A DNA stretch of 64,000 bases, from the NCBI RefSeq assembly GCF_900100005.1, contig NZ_FNEB01000004.1, forward strand, positions 124,001 through 188,000. Reading direction: 5' to 3'. Positions 1 through 7,542 of this stretch are shown here, one piece after another. The notes below the pieces were generated by a model. That model worked only from the letters and a program-made list of their open reading frames with translations, searched no databases and had not been told where the DNA came from. The stretch is from Lutimaribacter saemankumensis. GTDB lineage: Bacteria > Pseudomonadota > Alphaproteobacteria > Rhodobacterales > Rhodobacteraceae. The position numbers and the translations under genes were made by a program. Within the stretch, counting starts at the first letter, position 1; each line of letters starts with the position of its first letter.

Positions 1-527
1 TAATGGACCACGCGGCCCGGTTCCAACCCGCAGGAGGCCGCGATGATCGCCTTGGGCTTGGCGTCGTCGATCCGCACGGCCAGTTCATGCGCGGCAAAAC
101 CGCCGAAGACGACGGAGTGGATCGCGCCGATGCGTCCACAGGCCAGCATGGCCTCGAGCGCCTCGGGCACCATCGGCATGTAGATGATGACGCGGTCGCC
201 CTTTTCCACGCCCTTTGCGCGCAGCGCGCCGGCAAGGCTGGCCACGCGATCCTTGAGTTCGCGATAGGTGATCTTGTGAACGGTGCCGGTGATCGGGCTG
301 TCATGGATGATCGCCACCTGATCGGCGCGGCCCTGTTCGACATGGCGGTCGACCGCGTTCCAGCAGGTGTTCACCTTGCCGTCGGCGAACCATTCGTACA
401 TGTCATCGCCGAGATCGAACAACGCTTTCGACGGTTTTTCGTCCCAGTCGATCGCTTCGGCCGCCTGCATCCAGAAGGCTTCGGGATCGTTCTTCCAGCT
501 TTGATACACGTCTGCATAGGTGGTCAT
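1..527 (-). CDS. prpE: Propionyl-CoA synthetase, N-terminal part (cut by window edge)
   Basis: About 175 N-terminal residues of an acyl-CoA synthetase of the ANL superfamily; the rest lies beyond position 1. PrpE activates propionate to propionyl-CoA with ATP and CoA in the cytoplasm. The visible part carries the ACAS N-terminal domain, the block DSPITGTVHKITY, the block VIYMPMVPEALEAML and, at the edge, ASCGLEPGRVV. The DSP(V/I)TGT and ASCG(I/L)EP(N/G)R stretches are typical of PrpE rather than of acetyl-CoA synthetase Acs, so I prefer prpE, although an Acs-like paralogue cannot be excluded without the C-terminus. The ATG at 527 is preceded by a strong GGAGG. The upstream DNA (649-762) holds a cluster of TGCAAA words that fits control by a short-chain acyl-CoA regulator. 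Confidence 0.82.
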   Translation of the reverse strand, partial: MTTYADVYQSWKNDPEAFWMQAAEAIDWDEKPSKALFDLGDDMYEWFADGKVNTCWNAVDRHVEQGRADQVAIIHDSPITGTVHKITYRELKDRVASLAGALRAKGVEKGDRVIIYMPMVPEALEAMLACGRIGAIHSVVFGGFAAHELAVRIDDAKPKAIIAASCGLEPGRVVH

Positions 528-648
528 GGTCTTTGTCCTCCGTCCCTCAGGCCGTGGCATGCCCGGCGCTGTCTGGCAACGGGGATAGGTGACAGGGTGC
601 CGTCGGGGCAAGCCTGTTACCGCCCAAACGGACATAAGGCCGCAGAAA

Positions 649-762
649 ATTTGCAGAATATGCAGCGATGCGCCTGCAAATTTTTGCAAACTCTTTTGTT
701 CGATGGTCGTGGGCTGCGAAATTTTCCTGCGAGTGCAAAGTTGCAAACCATAGCTCTGCAAA
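649..762. promoter_or_regulatory. Cluster of TTTGCAAA-like operator words upstream of prpE
   Basis: Words matching TTTGCAAA closely occur at 649-656 (ATTTGCAG), 673-680 (CCTGCAAA), 683-690 (TTTGCAAA, perfect), 732-739 (AGTGCAAA), 740-747 (GTTGCAAA) and 755-762 (TCTGCAAA). The last five are all in one orientation, and two adjacent pairs are spaced 10 and 8 bp apart. From the literature as I recall it, ScfR-family regulators of Rhodobacterales (PccR, RamB, MccR) recognise tandem TTTGCAAA elements and control propionyl-CoA and ethylmalonyl-CoA genes. Position before prpE makes such control likely, but no ScfR gene is in the window. Confidence 0.55.
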
Positions 763-803
763 ACCGGTCGGGGCCGGAATCACGGATTCGCGAGCCTGAC
801 TGT

Positions 804-826
804 TTTCGACAGCGGCGATGTCGAAA
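804..826. promoter_or_regulatory. Inverted repeat TTTCGACA-N7-TGTCGAAA
   Basis: Two perfect 8-bp arms at 804-811 and 819-826 flank a 7-bp spacer. The layout suits a dimeric repressor or a short RNA hairpin. It lies about 90 bp before the mini-ORF at 917 and 280 bp from prpE, so which gene it serves is open. Confidence 0.4.
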
Positions 827-916
827 TCGCATCAGACCGTGTTTCGGATCGGTGGTAGCTGTGCGGTCAGGGCGCCGCATGGTGCTGCGCCCTTTGCCTC
901 AGGAAGGTCTGTTGCC

Positions 917-973
917 ATGGGCGACACCAAGAAAAAGCCGGCGAAACCCGGCGCCAAACCCACCAAGAAATAA
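917..973 (+). CDS. 18-residue Lys/Pro-rich mini-ORF
   Basis: ATG to TAA gives MGDTKKKPAKPGAKPTKK, with 7 lysines and 4 prolines in 18 residues. A ribosome binding site AGGAAGG lies at 901-907, nine bases before the ATG, and a textbook terminator follows 19 bases after the stop, so the unit looks like a complete tiny gene. I recognise no family. The basic, disordered composition would suit nucleic-acid or ribosome binding, which is inference. It is not an obvious attenuation leader, because the next gene downstream (maeB) is on the other strand. It could also be a non-coding transcript with a chance frame. Confidence 0.4.
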   Translation: MGDTKKKPAKPGAKPTKK

Positions 974-992
974 GACATCCCCAACACGCACG

Positions 993-1027
993 GCGCCGCC
1001 GGTCCCGCAAGGCCGGCGGCGCTTTTT
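993..1027 (+). terminator. Rho-independent terminator after the mini-ORF
   Basis: A perfect 10-bp stem (GCGCCGCCGG at 993-1002 with CCGGCGGCGC at 1013-1022) has a 10-base loop and is followed by TTTTT. The T-run is on the plus strand, so it ends the short plus-strand transcript and not maeB, which converges on it from the other side. Confidence 0.8.
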
Positions 1028-1031
1028 GCGT

Positions 1032-3311
1032 TCAGCCGTAATGCGCCACGGGCGTGCCCGCGATGGCCGCCATGTTCAGCAGCCCGCGCGCGGTGATGCC
1101 GGGGGTGACCACATGCGCGCGGTTGCCCATGCCCATCAGGATCGGGCCGACCTCGAGCCCGCCGGCCTTCATTTTCAGGATGTTGCGCACACCCGATGCC
1201 GCATCGGCATGGCCGAAGATCAGAACGTTGGCGGTGCCCTGCATGCGGTTGCCCGGCAGCAGGCGTTCGCGCAGTTCCGGGTCAAGGGCGGCATCGACGT
1301 TCATTTCACCCTCATAGGCGAAATCGCGGGGCTTGCTGTCGAGTATCGCGATTGCTTCGCGCAGCCGTTTGCCCGAACCCTCGGACTGGTTGCCGAACTG
1401 GCTTTGGGAACAGAAGGCGACATTCGGCACCAGCCCGAAACGGCGGACGTGGCGCGCGGCGCCGATGGCGATCTCGGCCAGGTTTTCCGGCGTGGGCAGC
1501 GAATAGACATGGGTGTCGGCGATGAACAGCGGCCCGTCTTCCAGGATCATCATGCTGAGCGCGCCATGCGGGCGCAGATCGCCGCGGCCCAGAACCTGCG
1601 TGACATAGTTGAGGTGCCAGCGGTATTCACCGAACGTGCCGCAGATCAGGCTGTCAGCCTCTTCGCGATGCACCATGACCGCGCCGATCGCGGTCGAATT
1701 GGTGCGCATGATCGCGCGGGCAAGATCGGGTGTGACGCCGCGACGGGCCATCAATTCGTGATAGGTGCCCCAGTAATCGCGATAGCGCGGGTCGTTTTCG
1801 GGGTTCACGATATGCAGGTCGCGGCCCGGCCGCACGGTCAGGCCATAGCGTTCGCAACGGCGTTCGATCACCTCGGGGCGCCCGATCAGGATGGGCTGTT
1901 CGGTCGTTTCCTCAAGTATCGCCTGCGCGGCGCGCAGAACGCGTTCGTCCTCGCCCTCGGCAAAGACGATGCGGCGCGCGGCGGTGGCGGCGGCCTCGAA
2001 TACCGGGCGCATCAGCAGGGCGGATTTGAACACGCTTGCGTTCAGCTGTTGTTTGTAGGCGGCGAAATCGTCGATCGGGCGGGTGGCCACGCCCGACTCC
2101 ATGGCGGCGCGGGCAACGGCGGTGGACACCACGCCGGACAGGCGCGGATCAAAGGGTTTGGGGATCAGGTAATCGGCCCCGAAATTCAACTGTTCCCCGC
2201 GATAGGCGGCGGCGGCTTCGGCGCTCGTGGTGGCGCGGGCCAGTTCCGCGATGCCATCGATGCAGGCCAGTTGCATCGCGTCGTTGATCTCGGTCGCGCC
2301 CACGTCCAGCGCACCCCGGAAGATGAACGGGAAACACAGCACGTTGTTGACCTGATTGGGAAAATCGCTGCGCCCGGTGGCGATGATCGCGTTCGGCGCG
2401 ACCTCGCGCACCTCGTCGGGCAGGATTTCCGGCGTGGGGTTGGCCAGCGCGAAAACGATCGGGCGCTCGGCCATTTTCGCCACCATCTCGCGGCTTAGCA
2501 CGCGGGGGCCGGACAGGCCGAGAAACAGGTCGGCCCCGTCGATCACCTGATCGAGCGTGCGCAGATCGGTGTCCTGCGCGAAGGCGGCCTTTTGTTCGTT
2601 CATGTCTTCGGTGCGGCCTTTCCAGACCAGCCCGTGAATATCGCAGAGCCAGACGTTTTCACGTTTTACGCCCAGTTTCAGCAGCATGTTCAGGCAGGCG
2701 ATGCCGGCGGCGCCGCCGCCGGTGCTGACGACCTTGATATCCTCGAATGTCTTGCCGGCGACATGCAGCGCGTTTTTGGCCGCCGCACCCACGACAATCG
2801 CGGTGCCGTGCTGATCGTCGTGGAAGACGGGGATGTTCATCCGTTCGCGGCAGATCTTTTCCACGATGAAGCAATCGGGGGCCTTGATGTCCTCGAGGTT
2901 GATCGCGCCAAAGCTGGGTTCCATCGCGCAGACGATCTCGGCCAGTCTTTCGGGGTCGGGTTCGTCCAGTTCCAGATCGAAGCAATCGATACCGGCGAAT
3001 TTCTTGAACAGGACCGCCTTGCCCTCCATCACCGGTTTCGATGCCAGCGCCCCGATATTGCCCAGCCCCAGCACGGCCGACCCGTTGGTGACCACAGCCA
3101 CAAGGTTACCGCGCGCGGTATAGCGGCTGGCATTGGCGGGGTCGGCCACGATCTCGGTGCAGGCCTCGGCCACGCCGGGCGAATAGGCACGGGCAAGGTC
3201 ACGGCCGTTGGCCAGTGGCTTGGTGGCGCGGATTTCGAGTTTTCCGGGCTTCGGGTGCTCGTGATAAAACAGCGCGGCCTGGCGCAGCGCGTCTTTTGGG
3301 CTTTCGGTCAT
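1032..3311 (-). CDS. maeB: NADP-dependent malic enzyme with C-terminal phosphotransacetylase-like domain
   Basis: 759 residues, the usual length of MaeB-type fusion enzymes. It oxidatively decarboxylates malate to pyruvate, giving NADPH. The N-terminal malic enzyme part (to about residue 430) shows [10 protein letters not shown] near residue 42, the metal and substrate motif FHDDQHGTA near 165, and a Rossmann segment [12 protein letters not shown]. The C-terminal part from about 432 is homologous to phosphate acetyltransferase; in this family that domain is usually regulatory and responds to acetyl-CoA. The ATG at 3311 follows GGAGG with a short spacer. It is transcribed divergently from the cupin gene at 3454, with an AT-rich inverted repeat directly before it that could be an operator. 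Confidence 0.95.
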   Translation of the reverse strand: MTESPKDALRQAALFYHEHPKPGKLEIRATKPLANGRDLARAYSPGVAEACTEIVADPANASRYTARGNLVAVVTNGSAVLGLGNIGALASKPVMEGKAVLFKKFAGIDCFDLELDEPDPERLAEIVCAMEPSFGAINLEDIKAPDCFIVEKICRERMNIPVFHDDQHGTAIVVGAAAKNALHVAGKTFEDIKVVSTGGGAAGIACLNMLLKLGVKRENVWLCDIHGLVWKGRTEDMNEQKAAFAQDTDLRTLDQVIDGADLFLGLSGPRVLSREMVAKMAERPIVFALANPTPEILPDEVREVAPNAIIATGRSDFPNQVNNVLCFPFIFRGALDVGATEINDAMQLACIDGIAELARATTSAEAAAAYRGEQLNFGADYLIPKPFDPRLSGVVSTAVARAAMESGVATRPIDDFAAYKQQLNASVFKSALLMRPVFEAAATAARRIVFAEGEDERVLRAAQAILEETTEQPILIGRPEVIERRCERYGLTVRPGRDLHIVNPENDPRYRDYWGTYHELMARRGVTPDLARAIMRTNSTAIGAVMVHREEADSLICGTFGEYRWHLNYVTQVLGRGDLRPHGALSMMILEDGPLFIADTHVYSLPTPENLAEIAIGAARHVRRFGLVPNVAFCSQSQFGNQSEGSGKRLREAIAILDSKPRDFAYEGEMNVDAALDPELRERLLPGNRMQGTANVLIFGHADAASGVRNILKMKAGGLEVGPILMGMGNRAHVVTPGITARGLLNMAAIAGTPVAHYG

Positions 3312-3331
3312 GGCGGCCTCCTCCGAAGATT

Positions 3332-3347
3332 GTTTAGTATTAAACTA
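3332..3347. promoter_or_regulatory. AT-rich inverted repeat between maeB and the cupin gene
   Basis: GTTTA-GTAT-TAAAC (3332-3345) overlaps TAGT-ATTAA-ACTA (3335-3347) in an otherwise GC-rich gap, 21 bp upstream of the maeB start. The shape resembles MarR/TetR-type operators. No regulator gene sits beside it. Confidence 0.4.
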
Positions 3348-3453
3348 TCGTTTGACGCAAGGGAAATCGGCCCCCTCCGGCCGCTTATCGCGTATTGCAA
3401 AGCGGGCCCCGAGCGGACAGGATCGAACCACCGATTGCCCAAGGACGCCGCCC

Positions 3454-4548
3454 ATGCAGAATATCCGCGCCGAAATGCTGTTGCCAGCGTCGGATTTGCC
3501 CGAGGACATCGCCTTTTTCACGAATGTGCTGGGCATGCGGATGGACGAAATCTTTCCCGCCGATGACCCGCGCGAGGCGGTGTTTTCCGGCCATGGCCTT
3601 CGCCTGCGGCTGCGCAAGGGGCTTGGGACCGGGCCGGGCATCCTGCGAATCCGCGCCGACGATCCCGTGCTGATCGCGGGCGGCCAGACCGAACTGACCG
3701 CGCCGAACGGCACACGGATCGAAATCGCGCCGCTGGACCCGCCCGTCGTGACGCCGCCCGCCGCGCACCGCTTTGTCGTGCGCAAGCTGGCGGACAAGGC
3801 GCCCTGGATCGTCGGGCGCGCAGGCATGCAGTACCGCGACCTGATCCCCGACCGGCTGGGTGGGTCGATCATCGCCAGCCATATCCGCATCCCCGACGGC
3901 GGCCCGGTGCCGGACATGGTGCATTACCACAAGGTCGGTTTTCAGCTTATTTTCTGTATCCGGGGTTGGGTCGATGTCGTCTACGAGGATCAGGGCCCGC
4001 CGATCCGCCTGCAGGCGGGCGATTGTTTCATCCAGCCGCCCGAAATCCGCCATCGCGTGCTGCACGCCAGCGACGGGCTCGAGGTGATCGAGGTGGGCCT
4101 GCCCGCCGAACATGTCACCGAGATCGAACATGACATGGACCTGCCCACCCCGCATCTTCGGCCCGATCGTGAATGGGACGGGCAGAAATTCGTCCATCAC
4201 CAGGCCGACAAGGCGGTGTGGGGGCCGTTCCGCCTGCCGGGCTTTACCTGCCGCGACACGACGATCGCGGAAAACACGCGCGGGGTGGCGGGCGTTCAGG
4301 TCGTTCGGCCCGATGGTGAGCCGACCGTCCGGGCCAGCACCGACGCCGATATCCATTTCACCTATGTCATGGCGGGCTCCCTGACGCTCGAGGGCGAAGG
4401 GCACCCGGTGCAATCGCTGGAACAGGGCGACGCTTTCGTGATCCCGCCGGGCATGAGTACACGATACAGCGACTTGTCGGACGACCTCGAACTGATCGAA
4501 GTCACGCTGCCCGGCCAATTCAAAACGCAACTGGAGGACAAGGCATGA
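3454..4548 (+). CDS. Two-cupin protein with a glyoxalase-like N-terminus
   Basis: 364 residues from the ATG at 3454, preceded by AAGGA. The first 90 residues (LPASDLPEDIAFFTNVLGMR) resemble a VOC/glyoxalase half-domain. Two cupin barrels follow: one around residues 150-225 with VHYHKVGFQLIFCIRGWV and GDCFIQPPEIRHRV, and one around 285-355 with IHFTYVMAGSL and GDAFVIPPGM. The first barrel keeps the histidines expected of a metal cupin (HYH, RH); the second lacks most of them. Substrate is unknown. Its stop overlaps the start of cdd (ATGA), so it is the first gene of the nucleoside-salvage run and may act on a nucleoside or sugar metabolite; that is inferred from position only. Confidence 0.75.
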   Translation: MQNIRAEMLLPASDLPEDIAFFTNVLGMRMDEIFPADDPREAVFSGHGLRLRLRKGLGTGPGILRIRADDPVLIAGGQTELTAPNGTRIEIAPLDPPVVTPPAAHRFVVRKLADKAPWIVGRAGMQYRDLIPDRLGGSIIASHIRIPDGGPVPDMVHYHKVGFQLIFCIRGWVDVVYEDQGPPIRLQAGDCFIQPPEIRHRVLHASDGLEVIEVGLPAEHVTEIEHDMDLPTPHLRPDREWDGQKFVHHQADKAVWGPFRLPGFTCRDTTIAENTRGVAGVQVVRPDGEPTVRASTDADIHFTYVMAGSLTLEGEGHPVQSLEQGDAFVIPPGMSTRYSDLSDDLELIEVTLPGQFKTQLEDKA

Positions 4549-4952
4549 GCCTGCTGGATGCCGCACGCGACGTGCGCGAAAACGCCTATGCACCCTATTC
4601 CCATTTCAAGGTGGGCGCCGCGGTCCGCGCCGCGTCCGGCACGGTCTATGTCGGCTGCAATGTGGAAAACGTCGCCTATCCCGAAGGCACCTGCGCCGAG
4701 GCAGGGGCCATCGCCGCGATGGTCGCCGCCGGCGAAACCGAGATCATCGAGGTCTGCGTAATCGCCGACAGCCCGACCCCCGTCACCCCCTGCGGCGGAT
4801 GCCGCCAGAAACTGGCCGAGTTTTCGCGCGGCGAGGTCACGGTGCGCATGGCCACGGTCGATGGGCCGGAACAGGTGGTGACGGTGGCCGATCTGCTGCC
4901 CGGCGCCTTCGGCCTGGGCCATCTGGGCCAGGGGCACGGGGAAAAGGGCTGA
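4545..4952 (+). CDS. cdd: Cytidine deaminase
   Basis: 135 residues, the normal size of the homotetrameric bacterial enzyme. It hydrolyses cytidine and deoxycytidine to uridine and deoxyuridine. The zinc site is complete: Cys50 and Glu52 in TCAEAGAI, and Cys83 and Cys86 in PCGGCRQ. The N-terminal YAPYSHFKVGAA and the CNVENVAYP substrate loop are both present. The start codon overlaps the stop of the cupin gene and deoA begins 6 bp after its stop, which suggests translational coupling in one operon. Confidence 0.97.
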   Translation: MSLLDAARDVRENAYAPYSHFKVGAAVRAASGTVYVGCNVENVAYPEGTCAEAGAIAAMVAAGETEIIEVCVIADSPTPVTPCGGCRQKLAEFSRGEVTVRMATVDGPEQVVTVADLLPGAFGLGHLGQGHGEKG

Positions 4953-4958
4953 TTCCGC

Positions 4959-6266
4959 ATGGATGCCCGCGCCATCATCGCCAGGCTGCGTGACAAGCAC
5001 CCGGTCACGCCCGAGGATCTGTGCTGGTTCGCGCAGGGCCTTGCCGATCACGCCGTCAGCGATGCGCAGGCCGGCGCCTTTGCCATGGCTGTGCTGCTGA
5101 ACGGGCTGGACCGCGACGGGCGCGTGGCGCTGACGCTGGCGATGCGCGATTCCGGCCATGTGCTGCGCTGGGCGCTGGACCGTCCGGTGATCGACAAGCA
5201 TTCGACCGGTGGCGTGGGCGATTGCGTGTCGCTGGTGCTGGCGCCCGCGCTGGCGGCCTGCGGTGCGGCGGTGCCGATGATCTCGGGGCGCGGGTTGGGC
5301 CATACGGGCGGCACGCTCGACAAGCTGGAATCGATCCCCGGCTTCACCACCGACCTGGACGAGGCGCGCCTGCGTGCTGTCGTGGATCAGGCGGGCTGCG
5401 CCATCGTGGCGGCGAGCGCCGAAATCGCCCCGGCGGACAAGCGGCTTTATGCGGTGCGCGACGTGACGGCGACGGTCGAAAGCCTCGATCTCATCACCGC
5501 GTCGATCCTGTCCAAGAAACTGGCGGCGGGGCTGCAGGGGCTGGTTCTGGATGTAAAGCTCGGCTCGGGCGCGTTCATGAAAACGCCCGGGGACGCGCGG
5601 GCTTTGGCGCAGGCGCTGGTCGATACCGCCAACAGCGCCGGTTGCCCGACCGCCGCGCTTATCACCGACATGAACCAGCCGCTGGCGCCGGACCTGGGCA
5701 ACGCGCTCGAGGTGGCAAGTGCGATGCGGGTGCTGACCGGCCAGGCGCGCGGGCGCCTGTACGATCTGACGGTGGAACTTGGTGGCGTGGCGCTGGCGCA
5801 GGCCGGGTTGGCGGCGGATGCGGCGCTTGGTGCGTCTGCAATCGCCGCCGCGATCTCTGACGGCCGTGCGGCGCAGGCGATGGGGCGCATGGTGGCCGCA
5901 CAGGGCGGACCGCTGGCCTTTGTCGATGAATGGGCGCGCTTCCTGCCCGAGGCCCCGGTCATCCGCGAAATCCCCGCGCCGCAGGCGGGTTACGTGACGG
6001 CGATCGACGGGCAGGCGCTGGGGCTTGCCGTTGTCGGGCTGGGCGGTGGGCGGCAGGTCGAAACCGACCGGGTCGACCCGGCGGTGGGCCTGTCCGAGGT
6101 TTCGTCCCTGGGGGCGTGGATCGAAAAGGGCCAGCCGCTGGCCCGTGTCCATGCGGCGCGCGAGGATGCAGCCGAGGCCGCACTGCGCGCGGTGCAGGCA
6201 GCGGTCACGCTGGGGGCGCAGCCGCCCGATCCGCTGCCCCTGGTGCACGAACGGGTGGGCGCATGA
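4959..6266 (+). CDS. deoA: Thymidine phosphorylase
   Basis: 435 residues. It phosphorolyses thymidine (and deoxyuridine) to the base and 2-deoxyribose 1-phosphate. The family signature is intact: KHSTGG at residues 80-85 (phosphate-binding), SGRGLGHTGGTLDKLE from about 109, and the KKLAAGLQGLVLDVKLGSGAF segment. The C-terminal domain with RQVETDRVDPAVGLSEV closes the fold. It sits between cdd, which supplies deoxyuridine, and deoB, which handles its sugar product. The link to deoB runs through a 24-codon bridging frame (6263-6337). Confidence 0.97.
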   Translation: MDARAIIARLRDKHPVTPEDLCWFAQGLADHAVSDAQAGAFAMAVLLNGLDRDGRVALTLAMRDSGHVLRWALDRPVIDKHSTGGVGDCVSLVLAPALAACGAAVPMISGRGLGHTGGTLDKLESIPGFTTDLDEARLRAVVDQAGCAIVAASAEIAPADKRLYAVRDVTATVESLDLITASILSKKLAAGLQGLVLDVKLGSGAFMKTPGDARALAQALVDTANSAGCPTAALITDMNQPLAPDLGNALEVASAMRVLTGQARGRLYDLTVELGGVALAQAGLAADAALGASAIAAAISDGRAAQAMGRMVAAQGGPLAFVDEWARFLPEAPVIREIPAPQAGYVTAIDGQALGLAVVGLGGGRQVETDRVDPAVGLSEVSSLGAWIEKGQPLARVHAAREDAAEAALRAVQAAVTLGAQPPDPLPLVHERVGA

Positions 6267-6337
6267 TGGTGCGCTCTTCCTTCCCTTGCGGGACGTTATC
6301 GCGACAAGGGGCGCCCGCCCCGAGGAGCGCGCCGTGA
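6263..6337 (+). CDS. 24-codon bridging ORF between deoA and deoB
   Basis: ATG at 6263 overlaps the deoA stop (ATGA) and the TGA at 6335-6337 overlaps the GTG start of deoB (GTGA). The frame spells MMVRSSFPCGTLSRQGAPAP then RSAP and contains the deoB ribosome binding site GAGGAG. It has no recognisable motif. Its probable role, if translated, is to carry ribosomes across the 67-bp gap and couple deoB to deoA; a chance frame is the alternative. Confidence 0.3.
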   Translation: MMVRSSFPCGTLSRQGAPAPRSAP

Positions 6338-7542
6338 CCCGCGCCTTTCTGATCGTGCTCGATTCCGTGGGCATCGGTGGCGCGCCGGATGCCGCGCGTT
6401 TCTTCAATGGGACGCGCCCCGATACCGGGGCGAACACCCTGGCCCATATCGCGCAGGCCTGCGCCACGGGCCGCGCGAACGAGGGGCGCAGCGGACCGTT
6501 GCACCTGCCCAACCTCGATCGGCTGGGCCTTGGCGCGGCGGTGCGCCTGGCCAGCGGCGACGAGGTGCCGGGGCTGGATGCGGCGCCGCAGGGACTTTGG
6601 GGGGCCGCGAGCGAAATCAGCGCAGGCAAGGACACGCCGTCGGGCCATTGGGAACTGGCGGGCGTTCCGGTGCCGTGGGACTGGCATTATTTCCCCGACA
6701 CGCAGCCGGCCTTTCCGCCCGATCTCAGCGCCGCGGTGGCCAAGGCAGCCGGCACGGATGGCATTCTGGGCGACTGCCACGCCAGCGGCACCGAGATCGT
6801 CGCGCGGCTGGGGGCCGAGCATCTGCGCACCGGATGGCCGATCTGCTACACCTCTGCCGACAGCGTTTTCCAGATCGCCGCGCACGAGCAGGCGTTCGGT
6901 CTGGACCGCCTGCTGGAGCTGTGCCGCGCCGTGGCGCCGATGCTGCACAACATGCGGGTGGGCCGGGTGATCGCGCGGCCCTTTGTGGGCGAGCCGGGCC
7001 ATTTCACCCGCACTGGCAACCGACGGGATTTCGCCATCGCACCGCCCAGCCCCACCTTGTGCGACTGGGTCAGCGGGGCGGGGCGCAAGGTCCACGCCGT
7101 GGGCAAGATCGGCGACATCTTTTCGATGCAGGGGATCACGGATGTCGCCAAAGGCAGCGACGCCGATCTGATGGAACACCTGTCGGACCTTCTGGAGACC
7201 GCCGAAGACGGCAGCCTGACCTTCGCCAATTTCGTCGAGTTCGACAGCCTTTACGGCCACCGCCGCGATGTGTCGGGCTATGCCCGCCACCTGGAATGGG
7301 CCGACGCCGCGCTGGGGCGTCTGATGGACCGGCTGCGGCCGGGCGATCTGATGCTGATCACCGCCGATCACGGCAACGACCCCACCTGGCCGGGCACCGA
7401 CCACACCCGCGAACGTGTGCCGGTGCTGGGCGCAGGGCTCGGCGCGCGCGCGGTGGGGCAGGTGGGGTTCACGGATGTCGCCGCCAGCGTCGCCGCGCAT
7501 CTGGGCATCGCGTCGCAAGGGCCGGGAAAGAGTTTTCTATGA
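6334..7542 (+). CDS. deoB: Phosphopentomutase
   Basis: 402 residues from a GTG at 6334 with GAGGAG about 8 bases before it. It interconverts (deoxy)ribose 1-phosphate and 5-phosphate. It belongs to the alkaline phosphatase superfamily: a metal-binding Asp10 in VLDSVGIGG, the active-site segment SAGKDTPSGHWE near residue 100, and the C-terminal ITADHGNDPTWPGTDHTRE with the second set of Mn ligands. The product deoxyribose 5-phosphate normally goes to a DeoC aldolase, which is not in the window. The stop overlaps the add start (ATGA). Confidence 0.96.
   Translation: MTRAFLIVLDSVGIGGAPDAARFFNGTRPDTGANTLAHIAQACATGRANEGRSGPLHLPNLDRLGLGAAVRLASGDEVPGLDAAPQGLWGAASEISAGKDTPSGHWELAGVPVPWDWHYFPDTQPAFPPDLSAAVAKAAGTDGILGDCHASGTEIVARLGAEHLRTGWPICYTSADSVFQIAAHEQAFGLDRLLELCRAVAPMLHNMRVGRVIARPFVGEPGHFTRTGNRRDFAIAPPSPTLCDWVSGAGRKVHAVGKIGDIFSMQGITDVAKGSDADLMEHLSDLLETAEDGSLTFANFVEFDSLYGHRRDVSGYARHLEWADAALGRLMDRLRPGDLMLITADHGNDPTWPGTDHTRERVPVLGAGLGARAVGQVGFTDVAASVAAHLGIASQGPGKSFL

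Larger units (their letters stand above)
528..916. other. Intergenic control region between prpE and a mini-ORF
   Basis: No protein-coding gene is supported here. The stretch holds a cluster of TGCAAA words at 649-762, a perfect 8-bp inverted repeat at 804-826, and a short hairpin GGGCGC/GCGCCC at 870-892 followed by TTT, just ahead of the ribosome binding site of the mini-ORF at 917. The frames open on the minus strand have no ribosome binding site or recognisable motif. Confidence 0.6.

Noticed and set aside
3-2498. Long open plus-strand frame antisense to maeB (831 codons)
   Set aside because: It mirrors the codon pattern of maeB and has no ribosome binding site or domain; maeB is certain. 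Similar antisense frames at 4362-6635, 43115-45508 and 57858-60929 are also products of GC-rich third positions in real genes.
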